Shown here in pieces: positions 24,974-32,785 of a DNA stretch of 64,000 nt (its first letter is position 1; every line of letters begins with the position of its first letter). Both the position numbers and the translations under genes were made by a program. The notes under the pieces were generated by a model. It worked only from the letters and a program-made list of their open reading frames with translations. It had not been told where the DNA came from and searched no databases. The DNA lies in contig PCBI01000010.1 in the NCBI GenBank assembly GCA_002730875.1, positions 62,001-126,000 of the forward strand, read 5' to 3'. The DNA comes from Spirochaetaceae bacterium (lineage in GTDB: Bacteria > Spirochaetota > Leptospiria > Leptospirales > Leptonemataceae).

Positions 24974-25579
24974 CTACTGAAATGGCGAGAACTTTACGCC
25001 GTAGGCGATATAGTTGCTGCCACAGGTCCGCGGACAAAAAGTACCGTAGATTCCGCTGCGGTGATGGATTCGCAGGAAAGCCCGGGGCTCGTACGCATCC
25101 ACCGGCAGGCCGATTTCGAGTTCGAATACCAGATAGTTGAGCAGATTTCGCGAGTACTCCGATTCGCCGTTTATCCCGTAGAAGCTTCGCGGGTTTTCCA
25201 GGTCCGGATTCCTGGTGGCCAGCGAAAGACCTTCACCCACCGCAAAGCTCACAGGCACTCCGGAAAAATCCAGGCTATCGCCCATGCGAGCCATGATCAG
25301 AGCATTGAATTCAAGATGCTTTTGCGAACCGGAATGATGCACCACCTGGCCCTCCCATTCCATGGGCAGGCCAAAAAAGGCCATGGGCGCCGGTTGCGAA
25401 ACAGCGCCGGTAAAAATGTAGCTGGGTTTGAAATCCGTGTCGGCCTTCAAGGCAATGTTACCCAGATTACTTCGGGTAAATTGCCCCCGGTAGAAGGTAA
25501 TGTCCGTCCGGTCCGGCTCATCCAGAGCATGCAGGGAAGTGGAAGCCAGCAACATTACCAGGGTAAGGGCGCGTACCAT
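24974..25579 (-). CDS. Secreted or outer-membrane hypothetical protein
   Basis: A 201-residue protein with a cleavable signal peptide (MVRALTLVMLLASTSLHA). The rest is beta-rich, with YIFTGAVSQPAPMAFFGLPMEW near residue 55, and ends FLRIHHRSGIYGTF...GSNYIAYGVKFSPF. The HH-x-S-G-x-x-G end resembles the active-site strand of PagL-type lipid A deacylase barrels (H-x-S), so a barrel enzyme or porin is possible, but the match is weak. It lies upstream of the glycosyltransferase with a 20-bp gap, which suggests one transcript concerned with the envelope. Confidence 0.6.
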   Translation of the reverse strand: MVRALTLVMLLASTSLHALDEPDRTDITFYRGQFTRSNLGNIALKADTDFKPSYIFTGAVSQPAPMAFFGLPMEWEGQVVHHSGSQKHLEFNALIMARMGDSLDFSGVPVSFAVGEGLSLATRNPDLENPRSFYGINGESEYSRNLLNYLVFELEIGLPVDAYEPRAFLRIHHRSGIYGTFCPRTCGSNYIAYGVKFSPFQ

Positions 25580-25689
25580 GGTATTTGGACGATCGTGATC
25601 CCCCGATGGTTGTCAGAAAAGCTGGCGAAGGCCGTTCCATTTGCGGGAGGCCCGCGGCCAAAGTGGCTGCAGGTGACATCTAAGCGGGT

Positions 25690-26841
25690 TCAATCCACGA
25701 TAATCCGTGGAATGCCTGGCTCAATTCGGGTCACAACCTCGTAGTTAATGGTACCGGCCAGATCCGCCAGTTCATCCGCTGTAACAGATTCTCCGCCATC
25801 CGAGCCAATCAAGGTAGCCACATCGCCGGGGGCGCATTCCGGGATGGAAGTTACATCTACCATAATCATGTTCATACAAACCCGGCCCAGAAGCGGCGCT
25901 CGACGTCCGCGAATCAGCACATGAGAGCGATTGGAAAGACTTCGATCATAGCCCTCATAGTAGCCTACCGGAATCACAGCAATGGTAGTAGGCGCCGTGG
26001 TTCGGTAGGTGCATCCGTAACCCACGTCAACGCCCTCCGCCACCGGATTGATGTGCACGACTCGAGCTTTCCATGACAGCGCCGGCCGAAACTCCGGCAT
26101 CTCCGCCAATACCATCTTTGCGCTCAGACGCGTGGAACTGGAAGCCCAGAATCCATAGAGCGAAATCCCAACCCGGATCCAGTCCTGCCTGGACTCTGGA
26201 AGCAACATGGCCGGGGCGCTGGCGGCGCTGTGACAGATCAAGGAGCCCTGAAAACCGGCCCTGTGGATGGCGCCCGCCTCTTCCATGGCCTTCGCGAATC
26301 GGGCGTATTGCAGCCGGCCATAGCCCTGATCCATTACATCCTCTACGTTGGCGAAGTGGGTCATGAGCCCACGCCAGGGCAAATCCGGGTTTTCGGATAG
26401 ATATTGCAATACCCTGGCCAACGCCTCATCGTGCGCCCCCAGACGACTCATGCCCGTATCCACTTTTAGATGAAAAGGCAACGAAGGGCGGACCGAATGC
26501 AGAGCCAGTATATCATCCACGGTAGACAACACGATATGAAATTCCCTTTCTTGTTCGGGAATCCTGGCATAATCGGAATCCTGGTTGCGGCCCATAATCA
26601 GAACCGGGCCCGCATATCCCCACTCCCGAAGCTGCACCGCCTCGAAGATAGCATTCACCGCCAGGCCGGAAACCTCACCCGAGCTATAGAGCGGCATAAG
26701 AATCTCCAATAGCTGCTTGAGTCCATGACCGTAGGCGTTGGACTTAACCACGGCAAAGAACCCGCTATTCGGCGCAATGGCCCGGTAATTGCTCACCGAT
26801 TTCTGGATAGCGCTCCTGCTGATTTCCAGCCAGGTATTCAT
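25690..26841 (-). CDS. alr: Alanine racemase
   Basis: A 383-residue PLP-dependent alanine racemase supplying D-alanine for peptidoglycan. Lys33 in FAVVKSNAYGHG binds PLP. The other catalytic residue, Tyr, is in VDVGYGCTYRT, and GRVCMNMIMVDVTSIP is the usual C-terminal signature. WLEISRSAIQKSVSNYRAI is a standard start. Length and domain order (TIM barrel, then beta domain) are normal. It is followed by the secreted protein and glycosyltransferase genes on the same strand after 110 bp, so an envelope-related cluster is plausible. Confidence 0.95.
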   Translation of the reverse strand: MNTWLEISRSAIQKSVSNYRAIAPNSGFFAVVKSNAYGHGLKQLLEILMPLYSSGEVSGLAVNAIFEAVQLREWGYAGPVLIMGRNQDSDYARIPEQEREFHIVLSTVDDILALHSVRPSLPFHLKVDTGMSRLGAHDEALARVLQYLSENPDLPWRGLMTHFANVEDVMDQGYGRLQYARFAKAMEEAGAIHRAGFQGSLICHSAASAPAMLLPESRQDWIRVGISLYGFWASSSTRLSAKMVLAEMPEFRPALSWKARVVHINPVAEGVDVGYGCTYRTTAPTTIAVIPVGYYEGYDRSLSNRSHVLIRGRRAPLLGRVCMNMIMVDVTSIPECAPGDVATLIGSDGGESVTADELADLAGTINYEVVTRIEPGIPRIIVD

Positions 26842-26969
26842 ACAGCCACCGAAAAAAAGCGACTTGCTCTGTATACCGGTTTGTCAATTGTGGAAGATTC
26901 TTGTGATATCTGCATTCTGCTCGCCCCATCCTATGGCTGGCTCGCAGGGCGCGGACATCGGGGAGAAGC

Positions 26970-27253
26970 GCCCGCAAGGTCCGAAGGACCGCAAAATTTT
27001 CACGGGAGTGACGCTACAGGATGTAGATTCACGAGCGTACCTCTGAAGTGCAGAGCACTTTGGGTGATCAGGATGATCACAAGCGGCGAAGCCGCGAACA
27101 AATTTCACGGGAGTCGCATTGCACGAGGCAATGGGGCGAGCGTACCTCCAAAGTGCAAAGCACTTTGGGTGATCAGGATGATCACAAGCGGCGAAGCCGC
27201 GAACAAATTTCACGGGAGCAGCAATACAGGATGTATTGCTGCGAGCGTACCTC
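26970..27253. repeat. Hairpin repeat array B, three units at exact 105-bp period
   Basis: CACGGGAG boxes start at 27001, 27106 and 27211; CGAGCGTACCTC boxes at 27032, 27137 and 27242: both with exact 105-bp spacing. Inside each unit are an AAGTGC/GCACTT stem with AGA or AAA triloop, a GTGATC-AGGAT-GATCAC stem, a GCGGC-GAA-GCCGC stem and an A/T-rich GAACAAATTT spacer. The stem between the two boxes differs in each unit (loops AGGAT, ACGAG, AGGAT). A GGTCC-GAA-GGACC stem opens the array. The remainder of the 426-bp gap (26842-26969) shows nothing clear. Confidence 0.9.
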
Positions 27254-27267
27254 TAAGGAGCCGAACA

Positions 27268-27402
27268 GTGAAGAAGCTGAAGACCAGATTATCCGTTCGA
27301 AAGCGACTGCAGAAGAAGCGCGAAGCAAGAGCTTTGCGAAGCAAGGCCAAACAGGCCCACAGACGCGGTACCGGATACAAAGACCTGGAAGATGCCGAGT
27401 AA
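27268..27402 (+). CDS. 44-residue basic protein
   Basis: A GTG start with a strong AAGGAG 7 bp upstream opens a 44-residue frame. The product is very basic and helical: KKLKTRLSVRKRLQKKREAR, then SKAKQAHRRGTGYKDLEDAE. Its stop overlaps the ATG of the carboxylesterase gene by one base (TAATG), which supports real translation. It resembles small ribosome-associated or nucleic-acid-binding proteins in composition, but I cannot place it in a family. The ribosome site lies just after the last box of repeat array B, where the CCTC of the box could pair with it. Confidence 0.65.
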   Translation: MKKLKTRLSVRKRLQKKREARALRSKAKQAHRRGTGYKDLEDAE

Positions 27403-28031
27403 TGAAGCCTATTGCAGGCCTCCCGCTACGCAATCATTTCATTCCCGCAGAAAGAAGAGACTCCGCATTGCTGATCGTCATGCACGGGCTGGGCGATCGC
27501 ATGGAGTCTTTTTTCGATTTCCCTTCTCTGTTGCTGGGTAACCGGCTCTCCTATCTGTTTCTAAACGCACCGGACGCCTACGTGGTAGGCTGGAAGTGGT
27601 ATGATCTGGACGGTCAGCAGGAAACAGGACTAAAGAAGTCCCGAGAACTTCTGGACGCAACCATCGACCATCTTCACAAAGAAGAAGACATTGCGCCGGA
27701 TCAAATTGTTCTTTCGGGCTTCAGCCAGGGAGCAGTGGTCAGCCTCTACACAGGGATTCGACGTACACGCCCGTTAGCCGGCATTGGCGCCCTTTCTGGA
27801 TATCTGTTCGGCGGAGTGGAAGAAGCCAGCGATGCCAGCAAAAACACTCCCATCTTTATGACGCACGGCCTTTATGACGAAGTGCTGCCCTACGAGCGGT
27901 CCGAACAACACGGCGAACTGCTTTCCGAAGCCGGCTACAAACTGGACTGGCGCGAGTACCCCATGGGGCATCAGATCTGCCAGGAAGAGATGCAGGATTT
28001 CAGTCAGTGGCTGAGCGCCATTGTTAGCTAG
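27402..28031 (+). CDS. Phospholipase/carboxylesterase (alpha/beta hydrolase)
   Basis: A 209-residue alpha/beta hydrolase of the phospholipase/carboxylesterase (Abhydrolase_2) family. The oxyanion-side motif LLIVMHGLGD, the nucleophile elbow LSGFSQGAV with catalytic Ser, the Asp in HGLYDEVLPYE and the His in YPMGHQI form a complete triad. It should cleave short carboxylic or lysophospholipid esters in the cytoplasm. There is no signal peptide. Its ATG overlaps the stop of the 44-residue basic protein, so the two are coupled. Confidence 0.9.
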   Translation: MKPIAGLPLRNHFIPAERRDSALLIVMHGLGDRMESFFDFPSLLLGNRLSYLFLNAPDAYVVGWKWYDLDGQQETGLKKSRELLDATIDHLHKEEDIAPDQIVLSGFSQGAVVSLYTGIRRTRPLAGIGALSGYLFGGVEEASDASKNTPIFMTHGLYDEVLPYERSEQHGELLSEAGYKLDWREYPMGHQICQEEMQDFSQWLSAIVS

Positions 28032-28146
28032 CGCACGCCCACTGAAACAGGCTCACCGATTCGGCCAGCGCAGCCGCCCGATTGGTACCCGTAGAGCTTA
28101 TACGCAGCTTCCCAGGGATCGCGCGTCGATTCAAGCCAATCGTATA

Positions 28147-29481
28147 TCAAACCAATGGAAGCAAATCGTTTAGCCACAGAAGGGCAGTCAGCAGCGCCAC
28201 CCAGATGAGCGAACCATAGTAAAGCCACTGCCTTTCCACAAGGGCGAAAAGGATCATCGCCGGCGCGAATATTCGGGCAACGTTCGCGAAATTTAGCCAG
28301 TACTCAGCCGCGCTGGCAAAGGATATCAAAAGCAGGTTACCCGCCAGGCCCGCGATCAGAAGCACATTCCGCTGGCTTCGCGGCGAAGCGGAGTCGTTGC
28401 GAGGCGTTTTTGGAGATTTCGAATTCTTCGCATGCAGAATAAGCGCAACCAGCGTTACCGTCATCCAGAGCAGGCCCATTACCAGCAGTCCACGACCGCT
28501 TATCAGCTTTGGTTTAGTCCCAAGGAAGTCCATGAGCCCGGAAAAAGGGACCTGAACCTTGCCTCCGGCGCCATCGCCGGCGAAAAAGCCGGTCCATCCA
28601 TACCAGGCGATGGCGAGCAGCCCCGCAAGAAGCAATATAACAGGAAGCCGCAGGCATCGCCAGGGAGCGCCACGACCGGCTTCGGCGCCTGCAGCGCGAA
28701 ACCTGCTGTAACAACGAAACAACGCTGCCAGCCCCATACTGCCCCCCACCAGAAACATGGTCTCCTTGCCGAGCATAGACAGAAGCAGCAGTAACCCGGC
28801 AGTTCCATACAGCGCTCCGGTGGACGTGGATCCGGAACCGGGATTGGCCCAGGACCGCATGATAATGAGCGAAGCGATACAGGCCAACGCAAGGGCCAGA
28901 GGCTCCGCCAGATTCAAACCGAAAGAAAGCAGACTAATCGGATTAACGCCAAAGAGCCAGGCCGCCCGGCGGTCAAAAGAGAACAGCAAATAGGATGCCA
29001 GAAGATGCGAAAGCAATAGCAATGCCGGCATCCCCAGCATGAGCGCCTTCGGCGAGAGCCAGTACAGCCAGCCCGCGAGAAGCGGAAAAGCGATCCGCGA
29101 AAGGCGAAAGCCGATGCTGTCCACCACTACAGGCGAGTCCGGGCTGCCGACTTCTTCATATAGTTTCGCATCCGCTTTAGCGGGATCGCCGGACCGGGAT
29201 TCAAGATCGGCAAGCGAAATGACAGGTCTTCCAGAATAGATGGCGGCGGCCACATAGTAGTAAAACTGACCGTCGTAGCCGCCGGTAGGGAAAACGGGAG
29301 CGTCTTCAGGTATGATATGGGCGTTAAGCTTCGCCAGGCAGACATCATCCGGCAAACAGCCAAAACCTACCAGCGAGCCAGGCCCTCCAAAGCGGGCGGA
29401 TCGCAATGCACCGTACGACAGGAAGAGTATCGCAATGAAAGTGAGAAAGAAATGCTTATTTTGAAACACCGAGTGATTCAT
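28147..29481 (-). CDS. Multi-spanning membrane protein, AZOBR_p60025-like glycopolymer family
   Basis: About 444 residues with ten or more hydrophobic helices. FPTGGYDGQFYYYVAAAIY soon after the first helix is the pattern seen in a family annotated as surface glycopolymer formation proteins, which resemble GT-C glycosyltransferases. I start at the ATG at 29481 (MNHSVFQNKHFFLTF); the longer frame reading from 29697 only repeats the opposite frame of the upstream gene. The start overlaps the end of that STAS-like gene by 26 bp. The basic loop KNSKSPKTPRNDSASPRSQRN separates the last helices. Enzymatic activity is not proven. Confidence 0.7.
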   Translation of the reverse strand: MNHSVFQNKHFFLTFIAILFLSYGALRSARFGGPGSLVGFGCLPDDVCLAKLNAHIIPEDAPVFPTGGYDGQFYYYVAAAIYSGRPVISLADLESRSGDPAKADAKLYEEVGSPDSPVVVDSIGFRLSRIAFPLLAGWLYWLSPKALMLGMPALLLLSHLLASYLLFSFDRRAAWLFGVNPISLLSFGLNLAEPLALALACIASLIIMRSWANPGSGSTSTGALYGTAGLLLLLSMLGKETMFLVGGSMGLAALFRCYSRFRAAGAEAGRGAPWRCLRLPVILLLAGLLAIAWYGWTGFFAGDGAGGKVQVPFSGLMDFLGTKPKLISGRGLLVMGLLWMTVTLVALILHAKNSKSPKTPRNDSASPRSQRNVLLIAGLAGNLLLISFASAAEYWLNFANVARIFAPAMILFALVERQWLYYGSLIWVALLTALLWLNDLLPLV

Positions 29482-29911
29482 AGGGAGTGGTTCGCCCGCG
29501 GCTATCCACACGAAAATGGGTGCCGCAAACCGGACAACTATAAAGACCGGTTCCCTGAATCTGCAGCTTTCGAGCACATTCCGGACAATAGGCCGCCGGC
29601 TCGGGTGCCTGGACGGTCCCGACATCGGAATTGCTTTCGGAAGCCACCAGCGCCGTTCCATCGTGCAGATTCCAGCCGCAGTACTGTAGCGCCACACGGC
29701 ACTCGCCGGACAAATCCATTATGGCCAGTTGACTACCCTGTTTCTCCACCCGATCTTTCAGCATGCAGGCCGAAGCAAAATCCACAGAAAAAAGGCCCGA
29801 ACCATCCGCTCGATAGCGAATATGCGGTCTGGCCGAGATTTCCTCCATCAGTGATTCCACCATGGGTCGATCCAGTGTACCTTTCAGTATAAAATGTACG
29901 GTCTGATTCAT
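29456..29911 (-). CDS. STAS-like domain fused to a zinc ribbon
   Basis: A 151-residue protein. Residues 1-90 have the strand-helix pattern of a STAS / anti-sigma antagonist domain (LFSVDFASACMLKDRVEKQG, AIMDLSGECRVALQYCGW), but the usual D-S-S-G phosphorylation site is replaced. A linker leads to a compact zinc ribbon with Cys109-x2-Cys112 (YCPECARKL) and Cys126-x2-Cys129 (YSCPVCGTHF). The combination suggests a small regulator or adaptor. Its stop overlaps the start of the membrane protein gene, so the two are probably cotranscribed. Confidence 0.65.
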   Translation of the reverse strand: MNQTVHFILKGTLDRPMVESLMEEISARPHIRYRADGSGLFSVDFASACMLKDRVEKQGSQLAIMDLSGECRVALQYCGWNLHDGTALVASESNSDVGTVQAPEPAAYCPECARKLQIQGTGLYSCPVCGTHFRVDSRGRTTPYESLGVSK

Positions 29912-29954
29912 AACTTGTTTGCTATCTGCGAGTCAAAATGGTTTTGAGTCCTAC

Positions 29955-30800
29955 ATGGAGCCTGTATCTCGTCTGAGATTGTTTCTGGGCTGGACCCTGG
30001 AAGTTCTGCTGCTTTTTTTGCAGCTGATCTTTGTAATTCTGCCCATCCCTCTACCCTCATTTCGAAGGGGCAGACGTGGTACTATAATCATCGTCACAGA
30101 TACGCTGACTTCGCCACTGTTTTATTTCCTGCTTCAGAGCAGGCTGAAAAAAAACGGATACAGCGTGTATGTACATTCCTGCTACAATCCGCTGAAAGGT
30201 TATCGGGTGCATGCACGAACACTGTCCGCTAATCTGGAGAAGTGGAATGTTAGCCAGGCCACTCTTATGTGTCATGGCGCCGGAGGCCTGGCCTCTCTGG
30301 GCCTTCCGGATCCGGGAAGACAACGAATCAAATACCTGGTCACCCTGGGCGCGCCTTTTCATGGCACTACCTTGCTCAACTGGCTGCCGTTTATTCCCTC
30401 TTTCCATGACATGACTCCTGGCAGCGAGTATCTTCTGATCAACAGAATGAATGCACTTCTGTTTCCTTCGTTTTCGCCTTTTGTCCCCTGGCGGGACGAG
30501 TGGATCTTTCCCGCCAACCTGGCGCGATTCGGCCAGGGAAGGGATCTGATCCTGGACTGGCCTGGCCGACTGAACCTACTATTTAGCGCTGACGTGGCAG
30601 AGACAGTCATTGAACATCTGAACCGGGAGCATCCGTATCCGATGACGGCCAACCATATGGCCCGTCAAACACCGGAGCCGGAAGGCGTGGTAAGTCGGCC
30701 CGCTCCCACCGCCAGGCCTGCGGCAGTAGCCAAACCCGCGAAAAAGAAAGCTCCTGTTAAACCGGCGAAGAAAACCTCCAAAAAAGCGCGTCGAAAATAA
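29955..30800 (+). CDS. Alpha/beta hydrolase with histone H1-like tail
   Basis: About 281 residues. An N-terminal membrane helix (LGWTLEVLLLFLQLIFVILPIPL) anchors a lipase-like alpha/beta domain: TIIIVTDTLTSPLFYFLLQSRLKKNG, a nucleophile-like LMCHGAGGLASLG and YLVTLGAPFHGTTLLNWLP, the pattern of PGAP1/lipase-class proteins. In the elbow the usual Ser is not obvious (CHGAGG), so activity is uncertain. The last 40 residues are lysine, alanine and proline repeats (AKPAKKKAPVKPAKKTSKKA), like histone H1 or HU tails. I start at ATG 29955; the longer TTG start lacks support. Confidence 0.65.
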   Translation: MEPVSRLRLFLGWTLEVLLLFLQLIFVILPIPLPSFRRGRRGTIIIVTDTLTSPLFYFLLQSRLKKNGYSVYVHSCYNPLKGYRVHARTLSANLEKWNVSQATLMCHGAGGLASLGLPDPGRQRIKYLVTLGAPFHGTTLLNWLPFIPSFHDMTPGSEYLLINRMNALLFPSFSPFVPWRDEWIFPANLARFGQGRDLILDWPGRLNLLFSADVAETVIEHLNREHPYPMTANHMARQTPEPEGVVSRPAPTARPAAVAKPAKKKAPVKPAKKTSKKARRK

Positions 30801-30820
30801 TCGGCGAAACGATTCGCGAT

Positions 30821-31465
30821 TTGCGCACATCTCGGGGTGTGAGCCAAAATCATCCCCGGGAAAAATTGCTTCAGTGCGGCGTCCAGCGACTCTCCGACCT
30901 GGAGCTCTTGATGCTCATTCTGGGACGCGGCAGTCGCACAAACCGGCTTCAACCCCTGGCAAAATCGCTGCTTACTATTCTGGACCGCAACAGAACCCCG
31001 AGCATGGAACAACTCCTGGAACTGGACGGAATCCATACGGCCAGGGCGGCCATGATTCTGGCGGCCCTGGAACTGGGCCGTCGAAGACACCAATCCGGCA
31101 TCCGCATTCGCGGCCCGGAAGACGCCTTTGAGCTGATTCGCTATCTGGGCGACCGAAACCAGGAGCACTTTCTCTGCCTGACGCTGAACGGGGCCGGAGA
31201 ACTCATAGAAAGACACACTGTGACGGTGGGACTCGTAAACCGAACCTTGATCCATCCACGGGAAGTATTCGCCCCCGCATTGAAGGACCGGGCCGCTTCC
31301 GTGCTGGTGGCCCACAACCATCCCTCCGGAAATCTGGAGCCAAGCTCCGAAGACATTCAGATAACACGGCGCTTACAGGACTCCGGGGAATTGCTGGGCA
31401 TTCCGGTGTTGGATCATATAATCTTTCATCGCACGGATTTTCGAAGCCTGCTGGGAAGCTCCTGA
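30821..31465 (+). CDS. radC: RadC family protein (JAB1/MPN domain)
   Basis: A 214-residue RadC protein. The N-terminal helix-hairpin region has PREKLLQCGVQRLSDLELLMLIL, then the JAMM metalloprotease-like core with the metal motif VAHNHPSGNLEPSSED. GLVNRTLIHPREVFAPAL is the other family signature. Despite the old name, a DNA repair role is not established. The start is TTG at 30821 or GTG at 30839; the shorter form fits the family N-terminus. It follows the hydrolase by 20 bp and may be cotranscribed with it. Confidence 0.88.
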   Translation: MRTSRGVSQNHPREKLLQCGVQRLSDLELLMLILGRGSRTNRLQPLAKSLLTILDRNRTPSMEQLLELDGIHTARAAMILAALELGRRRHQSGIRIRGPEDAFELIRYLGDRNQEHFLCLTLNGAGELIERHTVTVGLVNRTLIHPREVFAPALKDRAASVLVAHNHPSGNLEPSSEDIQITRRLQDSGELLGIPVLDHIIFHRTDFRSLLGSS

Positions 31466-31583
31466 AGCCAATGGCGCCGGAACCCATACAAAGCCCGACC
31501 TGAAGAAATACCGGATCTACGATAGCGGACGCTGCGGCAATGCATAGGCCGGGATAGCGCGCCGCATCGTTTCAAACGATTGG

Positions 31584-31612
31584 TTGTTACAGAAGGTTTG
31601 CACTCGTATAGG
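31584..31612 (+). promoter_or_regulatory. Candidate promoter of the lipoprotein-receptor operon
   Basis: TTGTTA and TATAGG are separated by 17 bp, about 25 bp upstream of the first lipoprotein gene. A second possible -10 (TATAAA) follows. This is a weak match found by eye. Confidence 0.3.
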
Positions 31613-31637
31613 GGGGCTATAAAAGTGGTTCAGATCT

Positions 31638-31982
31638 ATGCGACCAGCCACTGTAATCTTACTCTTCTTGCTTCTGGCAGGCATTGCCGGATGCGCCTCT
31701 TCCAGCGCCGGAATCACCACGTCCAATGTTCCGCTCACCGGAAAGAACTACAGAATTGTCGGTAATGGCAAAACCCAGGTGGACTGGTGGTCCTTTGATG
31801 TAGGTCTACTGGGCCTACCGCTGCAGGAACCGCCCATCGACAAGGCTGTACAGGAACTACTGCAAACCCATAACGGCGATGCGCTGATTAACCTGAGATA
31901 CAGCACCGACCGCTCTATCTTTCTATTCATGACCCGCCACCGATTTACATTGCAGGCCGACGTAGTAAAAGTTCAGAACTAA
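31638..31982 (+). CDS. Small lipoprotein, first gene of the receptor operon
   Basis: A 114-residue lipoprotein: MRPATVILLFLLLAGIAGC is a clear signal peptide with lipobox AGIAGC. The mature protein has a WWSFDVGLLGLPLQEPPIDKAVQELL segment and ends with beta strands (INLRYSTDRSIFLFMTRHRFTLQADVVKV). There are no further cysteines. The domain layout resembles small TRL/YbjQ-like envelope proteins but I am not sure of the family. Its stop codon overlaps the start of the next lipoprotein by one base (TAATG), so the genes are tightly coupled. Confidence 0.75.
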   Translation: MRPATVILLFLLLAGIAGCASSSAGITTSNVPLTGKNYRIVGNGKTQVDWWSFDVGLLGLPLQEPPIDKAVQELLQTHNGDALINLRYSTDRSIFLFMTRHRFTLQADVVKVQN

Positions 31983-32488
31983 TGTCTCGATTGCGCAACA
32001 TTGGCTGGCTACCCTTGCTCTGTGCGCTGGCGCTTCCGGTATTCCACTGCTTCCCTGGCGGAGTAGTGATGGAAGGAGGCTTCGTCGATCATGCAGGCTT
32101 CATCCCGGAGGCCACCCTGACCAACAATGCACCCTTCGACTACGTATGCCCGGATCCGGACGAGGTCAAAAGGCGCCAGGAGCTAAAGGAGCAAGGTTTG
32201 CCGGTGCCCGGGGAACCGCCTGTTCGCTACGTATCCGTGACCTCCTATCAGGGCGGATGCGAACAAACCGCAAGCAGTTCGGTCTATTATCTATTTCATT
32301 TGTTTCCCGCCACGCCGCCCATGGACCCTCATTACGCCCTGGGCCTGGCCGTTCAGAAACTGGAAGGCGATACCATGATCAATATCAAGACCTGGCATGA
32401 GACGCATTATTATTCCATTCTGGGGCATGTGCGAGTATTCAAAGTAAAGGGCGATGTGATTCGTTTTCGCCAGAGGAGAGAAAATTGA
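31982..32488 (+). CDS. Lipoprotein, second gene of the receptor operon
   Basis: A 168-residue protein with a signal peptide ending LPVFHC, a spirochete-type lipobox. The mature chain has a CPDPDEVKRRQELKEQGLPV charged segment, a central SSSVYYLFHLFPATPP and a C-terminal beta region (TMINIKTWHETHYYSILGHVRVFKVKGDVIRF) that resembles the end of the upstream lipoprotein, so the two may be distant relatives. Two cysteines follow the lipid-modified one, enough for one disulfide. Start and stop both overlap the neighbouring genes. Confidence 0.72.
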   Translation: MSRLRNIGWLPLLCALALPVFHCFPGGVVMEGGFVDHAGFIPEATLTNNAPFDYVCPDPDEVKRRQELKEQGLPVPGEPPVRYVSVTSYQGGCEQTASSSVYYLFHLFPATPPMDPHYALGLAVQKLEGDTMINIKTWHETHYYSILGHVRVFKVKGDVIRFRQRREN

Positions 32489-32784
32489 CGCGCCTCCGAT
32501 TGTTGCTGATACCCATATCCCTTCTGTCTATTCTGGTAGCCTGTCCGGAAAACACAACGGTACCGGATGACGAGGCCTGGAGTCAGATCTATGCCGCAAT
32601 CGACTACAAAGCCCGAGAATGCGGAAACCAGCCCAACTATATTCTGATTGTACCCAGAGAGCCCACGCAGTACGGAGTGGAACTCTGCTCGCTTTCCATA
32701 CTGCGACAACCATGCCCTTTTAACGATTATCCGCTTTTCTGCGCCGAGATGTACGAAATCGATCTTCCGGGGATAGGACCCTGA
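32485..32784 (+). CDS. Cysteine-containing small lipoprotein
   Basis: A 99-residue lipoprotein with signal peptide MTRLRLLLIPISLLSILVAC. The start codon is TTG, overlapping the stop of the previous gene (TTGA) and preceded by a good AGGAG. Four cysteines follow the lipid-modified one (ECGN, LCSL, PCPF, FCAE), an even number suited to two disulfides. I know no relative. The TonB receptor gene begins 1 bp after its stop codon. Confidence 0.7.
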   Translation: MTRLRLLLIPISLLSILVACPENTTVPDDEAWSQIYAAIDYKARECGNQPNYILIVPREPTQYGVELCSLSILRQPCPFNDYPLFCAEMYEIDLPGIGP

Positions 32785-32785
32785 T

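Noticed and set aside
26970..27253. CRISPR array
   Set aside because: The regular 105-bp period looked like repeats and spacers, but units contain several internal hairpins, the variable segments are self-complementary stems, and there are no cas genes.
28028..28146. Small protein with IYDWLESTRDPWEAAYKLYG on the minus strand
   Set aside because: The segment looks protein-like but has no supported start outside the membrane protein gene it overlaps. It could be a remnant, yet I cannot connect it to a family.
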